DNA of 7,262 bases, taken from positions 1 to 7,262 of the forward strand of contig DNQL01000085.1 in NCBI GenBank assembly GCA_003500765.1, written 5' to 3'. Under the pieces are notes generated by a model, which did not search any database, was not told the origin of the DNA, and saw only the letters and a program-made list of their open reading frames with translations. The number at the start of each line of letters is the position of its first letter. The first letter of the stretch is position 1. Position numbers and translations under genes: made by a program. The stretch is from Elusimicrobiota bacterium (GTDB taxonomy: Bacteria > Elusimicrobiota > Elusimicrobia > Elusimicrobiales > UBA9959). Shown in pieces: positions 1 to 5,531 of this stretch.

Positions 1-906
1 GGCGGCACGCTGGAGGCGGGCTTCGATTTCGTCTTCCGCGGCGAAGCCGAGCTGACGCTGCCGGCCTTCGTCCGGGCGCTGGGCGGGGGGGAGACGCCGG
101 ACGGCAGGGTGATAGCCGCCTCTTCTCCGGCGGACCTGGACGCTTTCCCGCCCGGCTCGCTGCGTTGGGGGCGGTTCTCCCCCGTAGAAATAACCCGCGG
201 CTGTCCCTACGCCTGCGCCTACTGCCAGACATCCTTCCTGTTCGGCGCGAAACAGCGGCACCGTTCGGTCGACAAGGTCCGGGGCTGGCTGGAGTCGATG
301 AGCGCCCTGGAGATGCGCGACCACCGCTTCATAAGCCCCGACGCTTTCTCCTATGGTTCGCCCGACGGCAGGAAGCTGAACCTGACGGCGCTGGAGGACC
401 TCCTGAGATCCGCGCGCGAGGCCGCGGGACCGGGAGGGCGGCTGTTCTTCGGCTCTTTTCCCTCGGAAGTGCGCCCGGACCATGTAACCCCCGAAACGAT
501 AATGCTCCTCAAGGCCTACGCCGACAACCGGGCTCTGGTGATAGGCGCCCAGACGGGCAGCGACCGGCTGCTTGAGAAACTGGGCCGAGGCCACGACGCG
601 GCGGCAGTGCTGAAAGCCGCCCGGCTCTGCGCCTCCAACAGCGTGAGGCCGGTGGTGGACTTCATCTTCGGCCTGCCCGGCGAAACCCCGGCGGACGAAG
701 AGGCGACCATAACGCTCATCGAGGCGCTGCTGCCGCTGGGAGCCAGGGTCCACGCCCACTCTTTCATGCCTCTGCCCGGCACGCCGCTGGCCGGCAGCGA
801 GCCGCCGGCGATAACCCCGCGGACCCGCAGGTTCATCAGCTCGCTCACGTCAACCGGGCGGGCCTTCGGCCCCTGGGAGAACCAGGAACGGGCGGCGAGG
901 GCCTGA
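1..906 (+). CDS. B12-binding-type radical SAM protein, MJ_1487-like (5' end missing)
   Basis: The reading frame is open from the first base, so the true start lies left of the window; 301 codons are present. Numbering from the first codon, GEAELTLPAF (residues 14-23) looks like the end of a cobalamin-binding (Rossmann) domain, where B12 radical SAM proteins carry a GE-E motif. The radical SAM core follows, with the CxxxCxxC cluster motif at Cys68, Cys72 and Cys75 inside ITRGCPYACAYCQT. Later core elements are SEVRPDHV (155-162), the SAM-contacting GAQTGSDRLL (182-191), DFIFGLPGET (220-229) and MPLPGTPL (256-263). The RGCP-C-YCQT-LFG pattern recalls the MJ_1487 family, found mainly in methanogens and some bacteria, whose reaction is unknown. 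It should bind a [4Fe-4S] cluster and cleave S-adenosylmethionine; cobalamin binding is inferred because most of that domain is off the window. No partner gene adjoins it downstream. The radical SAM call is firm; the subfamily is from recall. Confidence 0.88.
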   Translation, partial: GGTLEAGFDFVFRGEAELTLPAFVRALGGGETPDGRVIAASSPADLDAFPPGSLRWGRFSPVEITRGCPYACAYCQTSFLFGAKQRHRSVDKVRGWLESMSALEMRDHRFISPDAFSYGSPDGRKLNLTALEDLLRSAREAAGPGGRLFFGSFPSEVRPDHVTPETIMLLKAYADNRALVIGAQTGSDRLLEKLGRGHDAAAVLKAARLCASNSVRPVVDFIFGLPGETPADEEATITLIEALLPLGARVHAHSFMPLPGTPLAGSEPPAITPRTRRFISSLTSTGRAFGPWENQERAARA

Positions 907-915
907 CGGGCCCGT

Positions 916-954
916 GGGTCTTTAGTCCCGCACGCGGCCTGGGCCCTAAAGCCC
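916..954. repeat. Double-palindrome hairpin element between genes
   Basis: Two related 14-base words lie in inverted orientation: GGGTCTTTAGTCCC at 916-929 and GGGCCCTAAAGCCC at 941-954, separated by 11 bases. They pair as GGG/CCC plus CTTTAG/CTAAAG (T919 bulged), then CCC 927-929 with GGG 941-943 across a small internal loop, leaving bases 930-940 as the loop. The word at 916-929 is itself an imperfect palindrome. The element starts 10 bases after the radical SAM stop codon and ends next to the candidate -35 of the following gene. No T-run follows, so a simple intrinsic terminator is unlikely. It could be a REP-like dispersed repeat, an RNA processing or stability hairpin, or an operator for the downstream promoter; the sequence alone does not decide. 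Confidence 0.6.
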
Positions 955-983
955 TTAAACCCGCCGCGCCTTTAATGTAAAAT
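955..983 (+). promoter_or_regulatory. Candidate promoter of the exported-protein gene
   Basis: TTAAAC (955-960) and TAAAAT (978-983) are separated by 17 bases. The -10 matches TATAAT at five of six positions; the -35 is weak, at three of six. An alternative -10, TATAAG, lies at 983-988. A start near 990 would leave a leader of about 27 bases that contains the ribosome binding site GGAGGGG at 1005-1011. This AT-rich patch stands out from GC-rich surroundings. It is a reading by eye only. Confidence 0.4.
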
Positions 984-1016
984 ATAAGCGTAAGTCAAAG
1001 TCACGGAGGGGAATAA

Positions 1017-1874
1017 ATGTTCAAAATAGCAGCCGCCATAGCACTGTTTTCCGCGCCCGTACAGGCCGCCAACTTCAACCTCGACGCCGTCACCGCCAGC
1101 GAAGTGACCGCCGCCGAACTCGCGCTGCCCGAGGCGCAGGAGCCGGAGACCGCCTACGACAAGGCCGGCGTCCTCACCAGCCTTCACCTCATGCCCCAGG
1201 CCGTAAAGAGCCGCCTGCTCACCTACGCAAAGACCGAGGCCCAGTTCGCGGAATTCACCGCAATGTGGAACCCGATACTGCAGGCCGCGGGCATGGTCAT
1301 CGGAGAGGTCACCTACAAGGCCGACATACAGATGGGCATAGTCAATTACACCTCGCCCAAAGGCCTGGTACTGCGCCGCCTCATAGCCGACAAACTCAAC
1401 TACGACGCGCTCAACCCTACCGAGGTCCACAACCTGAAGACGGAGATGGAAGCCGCCCTTGAAAAGAACGGCCTCCCCGTGAAAGCGTCCTTCTACGTCA
1501 AGTCCGACGCGCTGCGCCCTACCTTCGTGCTCTACTACGTGACCAAAGGCGACGAGAACGAGGACCATGAGAAGCAGATGCGCATACTCAAGAAGGGCGA
1601 GGACATCGACTACGACCTCCTCGAGACCGCCGGCGTCAACATCGTCCGCAGGGACAATTCCTTCACCATGCTCTACATCGGCAAGCAGCTGGGCTTCAAG
1701 TCCAAGGTAGCGACCGACGAGGCCGCCGCCGCGCAGAAGCTGGAGGACTACAAGAAGTTCCTCGCCGAGAATGATAAGGAATTCCTCGGCTCCAGGACCC
1801 ATAAGCTGACCGAGCCCTTCACCGTCGGGGAGACGACCTACAACTATCTCCTCAACATGTACTTCTACCAGTAA
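1017..1874 (+). CDS. Exported protein of unknown family
   Basis: This 285-residue protein is one I do not recognise. The start is well set: ATG lies 5 bases after GGAGGGG. The N-terminus (MFKIAAAIALFSAPVQA) is a short Sec signal peptide with likely cleavage after Ala17 (VQA|AN), so the product should be periplasmic, surface-bound or secreted; there is no lipobox cysteine and no later membrane helix. The mature chain has no cysteine and a single tryptophan (Trp84). Residues 18-45 are Ala/Glu-rich and probably flexible. Residues 52-160 mix helices and strands, and residues 175-260 are strongly charged, with a Lys/Glu-rich stretch at 231-256 that is probably helical. The C-terminus (TTYNYLLNMYFYQ) is aromatic and strand-like. 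Paired strands such as VKASFYVKSD and TFVLYYVTKG suggest an alpha/beta domain. It appears to be a single-gene unit with its own promoter, and a strong terminator follows its stop by 15 bases. The function is unknown. Confidence 0.85.
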   Translation: MFKIAAAIALFSAPVQAANFNLDAVTASEVTAAELALPEAQEPETAYDKAGVLTSLHLMPQAVKSRLLTYAKTEAQFAEFTAMWNPILQAAGMVIGEVTYKADIQMGIVNYTSPKGLVLRRLIADKLNYDALNPTEVHNLKTEMEAALEKNGLPVKASFYVKSDALRPTFVLYYVTKGDENEDHEKQMRILKKGEDIDYDLLETAGVNIVRRDNSFTMLYIGKQLGFKSKVATDEAAAAQKLEDYKKFLAENDKEFLGSRTHKLTEPFTVGETTYNYLLNMYFYQ

Positions 1875-1889
1875 GACAGGCGCTCGCCC

Positions 1890-1932
1890 AAATGAAAAGG
1901 CCCGCCGGGCGACCGGCGGGCCTTTTTCATTT
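1890..1932. terminator. Bidirectional intrinsic terminator
   Basis: A perfect 14-bp stem (1895-1908 with 1913-1926) is closed by the GNRA-type tetraloop GCGA (1909-1912). After one bulged T (1927), five more pairs extend it (1890-1894 with 1928-1932). The plus strand ends in TTTTT (1923-1927) and the minus strand in TTTT (complement of 1895-1898), so it can work in both directions. It lies between the converging exported-protein gene (stop at 1872-1874) and the 5'-nucleotidase gene (stop at 1948-1950) and probably ends both transcripts. Confidence 0.93.
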
Positions 1933-1947
1933 GCGTCGCGGCAGGCG

Positions 1948-3501
1948 TTACTTCAGGCGCCTGATCCTGCCGCCGGCCGGAGCCTTAAGCGGCCTCCTGG
2001 CCAGGGCATCCTCGATAACGCCCCGGACCGGCCTCATCGTATCCGAGACGTCCCTGCCCGCCGCGAAACCGGCAGCGTGGTCGCCGCCGCCGGAGAGATA
2101 GCTGTTGGTGGCCACCAGGAAGTCGTCGCCGTCCTTTATCTCGCTCCCGCCTCGCAGCAGCCGCAGGGCGGCGGGGCGCGGGCCGTCCCCGGCGCGGAAC
2201 TCTACTTCCAGGCCGGAAACCTGCATGAAACTGCGGCCGTGAATGATATTCGCCGCCATGATGCGCTTGAGGTCCGAGCCGTAGAGACGCATGGTCACTA
2301 TAGAGTTCTCGAAAGGCAGCGCCTGATGCAGGTCGCGCAGCCGCACCTCGCCTTTGCGGAGAGGGGCCCTTATGCCTTTGGTATTGTGCAGGGCGATATC
2401 GGCGCCGGTGGCGGCGCGCGTCAGGTCGCAAAGGAGGTTGCCGATAGGCGAATCCAGCCAGCCGGGATCCTGCGGCAGGTCCGCCGCCGCGCGGCCCAGC
2501 ACGCGGCCCATCTCCCTCTCCACGTCGGCTTTAAAACCGTCTATCAGCTTCAGTATGGCGGGATCCTCGCCGGTCTCGTCGGTCCAGAGCGGCACAAGCG
2601 CCGCTTCCACGCTCTTCAATTCGCCGGTGCGGTCGTCGAAATCCAGCTCGGCCCTGGTGGTATATGAAAGCCCGTAGCCGCTCTCGCCGAATACCGTGCC
2701 CGTGACCGGGTCGCGGTATCCCCTGAGCAGAGCGGTATGGTTATGACCGCCCAGCACCAGGTCGAACCCCGGAGCAGACCGCGCCACGCGCAGCGTACCG
2801 GGAGGTGCCGCGGAGAAGGTCCAGGTCGAGATATCGACCCGCTTCAGACTGAGCCGCTCGTCCAGCCCCAGGTGTATCAGCAGCACCACGGCGGCCGGGC
2901 TGCTGCGGCGTATCTCCGTAAGCCACCGGGCAGCTTCGGACGCCTCGTCGCGGAAATCCAGGTGAGCTACGTTCTGCGGCAGCGTAGAAGTGGCCGTATG
3001 CCTGCCGGCCAGGCCGAGGACGGCGATCTTTTTGCCGCCTCTCTCCACTATCGTATAGGGCTTCAGGTGAGGGGAGAGACCGACGCTTCCCTTAAGATAA
3101 ATGTTGGCGCCCAGCACCGGGAAAGCGGAGCTGGACGCCATGACCTGCAGCGGTCCCTCGCCGTAATCGTACTCATGGTTGCCTGGCACAGTCGCCGCGT
3201 AGCCCAGCTCGTTCATCAGCCTGACGCTGGCCAGTCCGCGCGTGAGCGTGCCCTCGGGCGTGCCCTGGAACATATCGCCGGAATCCAGCAGCAGGACAGG
3301 GTGCTTTTCTTTTTTCACGCGCGCGGAAAGCGCGGCGTACCCGCCGATGAGGCGGGAAGGGTTATTATTGTCCCATTCGGCCGGGCGGGAGTAATACCAG
3401 CCGTGAACGTCGCTGGTATGGTAGATGACGACCTTTTCCGCGGCCGCCGCGGGGGGCAGCAGCAGGAAGAGAGCCGGCAGGAGGCGGCGCGGGCCTTTCA
3501 T
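1948..3501 (-). CDS. Exported 5'-nucleotidase / metallophosphoesterase (UshA/CD73 family)
   Basis: This 517-residue protein should dephosphorylate nucleotides or related phosphate esters outside the cytoplasm. A signal peptide covers residues 1-21 (MKGPRRLLPALFLLLPPAAAA, cleavage before Glu22). The metallophosphoesterase domain follows, with the two-metal ligand motifs in order: TSDVHG (Asp31, His33), DSGDMFQG (Asp76), GNHE (Asn108, His109), LIHLG (His210) and GGHNH (His253, His255). The C-terminal substrate domain starts near 330 and shows SPIGNLLCD (351-359), NTKGIRA (373-379), ALPFEN (394-399) and NSYLSGGGD (466-474). The family usually has NxGGIR where this protein has NTKGIR; the arginine is kept but one glycine is Lys375, which may alter specificity. 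Length is normal for the family. The gene lies 7 bases after the HD-domain gene and lacks a close Shine-Dalgarno, so it is probably translated by coupling. The fold is certain; the natural substrate (nucleoside monophosphate, UDP-sugar or other) is not. Confidence 0.93.
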   Translation of the reverse strand: MKGPRRLLPALFLLLPPAAAAEKVVIYHTSDVHGWYYSRPAEWDNNNPSRLIGGYAALSARVKKEKHPVLLLDSGDMFQGTPEGTLTRGLASVRLMNELGYAATVPGNHEYDYGEGPLQVMASSSAFPVLGANIYLKGSVGLSPHLKPYTIVERGGKKIAVLGLAGRHTATSTLPQNVAHLDFRDEASEAARWLTEIRRSSPAAVVLLIHLGLDERLSLKRVDISTWTFSAAPPGTLRVARSAPGFDLVLGGHNHTALLRGYRDPVTGTVFGESGYGLSYTTRAELDFDDRTGELKSVEAALVPLWTDETGEDPAILKLIDGFKADVEREMGRVLGRAAADLPQDPGWLDSPIGNLLCDLTRAATGADIALHNTKGIRAPLRKGEVRLRDLHQALPFENSIVTMRLYGSDLKRIMAANIIHGRSFMQVSGLEVEFRAGDGPRPAALRLLRGGSEIKDGDDFLVATNSYLSGGGDHAAGFAAGRDVSDTMRPVRGVIEDALARRPLKAPAGGRIRRLK

Positions 3502-3508
3502 GCGGCGC

Positions 3509-4066
3509 TCAGAGCCCCAGCTCGGCCGAAACGCCCTTCATGGCGTCGAGCGAGAGCTCCACGAACTGTTCCAGCGTGAGGCCCAGCTTTTCGCATTCAC
3601 GGATGGTGTCGCGGTTGACGGAGGCGGCGAAGCGCTTGTCCTTCATCCTCTTTACGACGGAGGAGGGCTTCACGGAAGCCACTTTTTTGTCGGGGTAGAC
3701 CATGGCGGTGGCCATTATCAGGCCGGTTATAGTTTCGCCGGCGGCCAACGCGGTATGGAAGGCGTCGGTGCGGGAGCGGCCGGGATGGGCGGCCTCGTTG
3801 TGCAGGAGCACGGCCTCCACCAGGTCGTCGGGCAGGCCCTTCTCTTTGAGCAGGCGCGCGGCCTCGTGCGTATGGCGCAGCATGTCTCCGCCGGTCAGCT
3901 CCACGTCTATGTCGTGCAGCAGTCCCGCCAGCGCCCATTTCTCCGGGTCCTGGCCCAGTCTCGCGGCCAGCGCGCGCAGCACGGCCTCGGAAGCCAGGCA
4001 ATGCTTTATCATGTTCTCGTTCTTCACGTGCTCCCGCAGGAGCGTCAAAGCTTCTTCCCGGTTCAT
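3509..4066 (-). CDS. HD-domain metal-dependent phosphohydrolase (uncharacterised)
   Basis: This is a 185-residue cytoplasmic protein with no signal peptide or membrane helix. The start is supported by AAGGAG on the minus strand (4077-4072), about 6 bases before ATG. The HD superfamily pattern is clear: His22 (IKHCLAS), the paired His51-Asp52 (GLLHDIDVE), His65 (LRHTHEA) and His89 (LLHNEAAH). The segment LAAGETITGLIMATAMVYPDKK (107-128) holds the position where the last metal-ligand aspartate is expected; here it appears to be Glu111. The C-terminal motifs VKPSSVVKRMKDKRFAASVNRDTIRECEKLGLTLEQF (132-168) match a widespread family of roughly 180-190-residue HD proteins of unknown substrate, as I recall it. 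HD proteins hydrolyse phosphomonoesters, nucleotides or cyclic nucleotides; which applies here is open. It is first in a two-gene operon with the exported 5'-nucleotidase. Its promoter is the minus-strand TATAAT in the divergent spacer. Confidence 0.9.
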   Translation of the reverse strand: MNREEALTLLREHVKNENMIKHCLASEAVLRALAARLGQDPEKWALAGLLHDIDVELTGGDMLRHTHEAARLLKEKGLPDDLVEAVLLHNEAAHPGRSRTDAFHTALAAGETITGLIMATAMVYPDKKVASVKPSSVVKRMKDKRFAASVNRDTIRECEKLGLTLEQFVELSLDAMKGVSAELGL

Positions 4067-4090
4067 GGTCTCTCCTTATACCGACGATAA

Positions 4091-4096
4091 ATTATA
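4091..4096 (-). promoter_or_regulatory. -10 box for the HD/nucleotidase operon
   Basis: Read on the minus strand this is a perfect TATAAT in the 41-base divergent spacer. A start about 7 bases further on (near 4084) leaves a leader of about 18 bases that still includes the AAGGAG ribosome binding site at 4077-4072. No good -35 is visible at the expected distance; that region (about 4114-4119, minus-strand GGGGTT) lies inside the first codons of the transporter gene. The box overlaps the plus-strand -10 candidate, so the two promoters may compete. Confidence 0.5.
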
Positions 4097-4100
4097 AAAT
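4093..4100 (+). promoter_or_regulatory. -10 box for the MFS gene, placing transcription start at the ATG
   Basis: TATAAAAT at 4093-4100 contains TATAAA (4093-4098) and TAAAAT (4095-4100), each five of six to TATAAT. Counting about 7 bases past TAAAAT puts the first transcribed base at 4107 or 4108, essentially on the transporter's ATG (4108-4110). The -35 region around 4072-4077 (CTCCTT) is poor and coincides with the ribosome binding site of the divergent HD gene. The absence of any Shine-Dalgarno before 4108 fits a leaderless message. Confidence 0.45.
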
Positions 4101-4107
4101 ATATGCC

Positions 4108-5499
4108 ATGCCTAACCCCAGCCCCGACGCGCGCCGCGCCGTGCTCTTCATGACGATGATCGCCGCCTTCGCCACGCCTTTCACGCTGGGGGCCATCAAC
4201 ATAGCCCTGCCCTCCATGGCGCTGGACCTGGAACTGACCCCGGCTCAGATGGGCTGGGTTTCGCTCTCATTCCTGCTGGCCGCCTGCGCCCTCCTGATCC
4301 CCGCGGGCCGCGCGGCCGATATCTACGGCCGCCGCCGCGTCTTCATCATCGGCTATTATATTTTCACCATAGCCTCCATACTCTGCGCCCTCTCGGCCAC
4401 CGGGCCGCTGCTGCTGGCCGCGCGCGTCCTGCAGGGTCTGGGCGGCGCGCTGTTCTTCGGCACCAGCGTGGCGATACTGACGGCCGTCACGCCGAAGGAG
4501 AACCGCGGGCGGGCCCTGGGCTGGGTGGCGGCGTCCGTCTACACCGGGCTGACGGCGGGGCCTTTTCTCGGGGGGATACTTTCGGCCGTATTCGGCTGGC
4601 GCGCCGTGTTCTGGGCGAACGTGCCTCTTGGGATGATCGTTCTCTTCCTGGCGGCAAGACTCCGCACCGAATGGAAAGGGCCCGAGGGAGAGAAACTGGA
4701 CATCCCGTCGTCCGCCCTCTACGCCGTATCGATAGTCCTGCTGATGCTGGGCCTCTCCGGCGTGCTCAAGACCTTGTCGGTGCCGCTGGCCGCGGCCGGC
4801 GCCGGCGGTTTATGGTACTTCATGCGGCGCGAGGCCCGGGCCGCTCATCCCGTCTTTCACTCGGAGCTGCTGTTCGACAACCCGGTCTACGCCTGGTCCT
4901 CGTTCACCGCCCTGCTCAACTATTCCGCCAGTTTCGCCATCGGCTTCATACTGAGCCTCTACCTGCAGTACGCCAGGGGCCTGAGCCCGGTACAGGCGGG
5001 GTTGCTGCTGGCCGTGCAGCCGGTATTCATGGCCGTATTCTCGCCTCTGGCCGGGCGGCTCTCGGACCGCCGCGCCCCGGGCGGCATAGCCTCCGCGGGC
5101 ATGGGCGTCACGGCCGCCGGCATACTGATGTTCATCGTCGCCGGGCCGTCCACGCCGGTACCGTACCTGGCGCTGGCCCTGGCCGTGCTGGGCTTCGGCC
5201 TGGCCCTTTTCTCCTCTCCCAACACCAACGCGGCCATGAGCGCCGTGGAGCCGCGCCGCTATTCTGTGGCCTACGCCGCGCTGTCTACCATGCGCCTCAC
5301 CGGCCAGATGTTCAGCATGGCGCTGGTCCTGCTTATATTCTCTATGGTACTGGGCAAAACGCGCCTGGGCCCCGGCGACGCCGAGGGATTGTTGACGTCG
5401 ATGCGCCTGGCCGTGATAATATTCTCCGTCATGGCCGCGGCGGGAATATTCACCTCGCTGCGGCGCAGACGGCCGGCGCCGGTTGAAATGACGGCCTGA
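4108..5499 (+). CDS. MFS multidrug-type exporter, DHA2 (14-TM) family
   Basis: This 463-residue integral membrane protein resembles proton-coupled drug exporters of the EmrB/QacA (DHA2) group. MFS motif A is clear in the first cytoplasmic loop: GRAADIYGRRRVF (67-79). Motif B is RVLQGLGGALF (106-116). The antiporter motif C is GLTAGPFLGG (147-156), which supports export rather than uptake. A degenerate motif A copy, GRLSDRRAPGG (316-326), marks the second half. Hydrophobic segments fill about 12-450, in number consistent with 14 helices; the loop RTEWKGPEGEKLDIPSS (186-202) is typical of the family. The ATG at 4108 is chosen because the first helix begins soon after it. No Shine-Dalgarno precedes it, and later candidates (GTG 4141, ATG 4150) also lack one and would cut into the helix. 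There is no adjoining membrane-fusion or outer-membrane gene, so it probably works alone. The substrate cannot be told from sequence. Confidence 0.92.
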   Translation: MPNPSPDARRAVLFMTMIAAFATPFTLGAINIALPSMALDLELTPAQMGWVSLSFLLAACALLIPAGRAADIYGRRRVFIIGYYIFTIASILCALSATGPLLLAARVLQGLGGALFFGTSVAILTAVTPKENRGRALGWVAASVYTGLTAGPFLGGILSAVFGWRAVFWANVPLGMIVLFLAARLRTEWKGPEGEKLDIPSSALYAVSIVLLMLGLSGVLKTLSVPLAAAGAGGLWYFMRREARAAHPVFHSELLFDNPVYAWSSFTALLNYSASFAIGFILSLYLQYARGLSPVQAGLLLAVQPVFMAVFSPLAGRLSDRRAPGGIASAGMGVTAAGILMFIVAGPSTPVPYLALALAVLGFGLALFSSPNTNAAMSAVEPRRYSVAYAALSTMRLTGQMFSMALVLLIFSMVLGKTRLGPGDAEGLLTSMRLAVIIFSVMAAAGIFTSLRRRRPAPVEMTA

Positions 5500-5511
5500 T
5501 ATTGTTTAAAT
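5483..5511 (+). promoter_or_regulatory. Candidate promoter inside the 3' end of the MFS gene
   Basis: TTGAAA (5483-5488, five of six to TTGACA) and TTAAAT (5506-5511, four of six to TATAAT) are 17 bases apart, the ideal spacing. A start near 5518 would fall just before the AGGGGG ribosome binding site (5520-5525) of the next gene, giving a short leader. The -35 lies within the last codons of the transporter. If real, the downstream gene can be expressed independently; otherwise the two genes, 32 bases apart, would be co-transcribed. Confidence 0.38.
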
Positions 5512-5531
5512 AGGCTTGCAGGGGGAAAACT

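Noticed and set aside
916..954. Intrinsic terminator for the radical SAM gene.
   Set aside because: The hairpin is long but no run of T follows (CTTAAAC instead), so I list it as a dyad repeat and not a terminator.
972..1802. A 276-codon open frame antisense to the exported-protein gene.
   Set aside because: Its translation is a Gly/Val/Leu-rich string with no recognisable motif. The opposite strand has a strong ribosome binding site and a signal peptide, so this is a composition-driven shadow.
2737..3579. A 280-codon plus-strand open frame across the 5'-nucleotidase and HD genes.
   Set aside because: It is Arg/Gln/His-rich with no domain and is antisense to the metal-binding motifs of the nucleotidase; a shadow of GC-rich codons.
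3425..4090. A 221-codon plus-strand open frame over the HD gene.
   Set aside because: Gly/His/Gln-rich translation without motifs; the minus-strand frame carries the complete HD signature and a good Shine-Dalgarno.
4671..5486. A 271-codon frame inside the MFS gene.
   Set aside because: It is an Arg/Gly/His-rich out-of-frame reading of a gene with clear MFS motifs.
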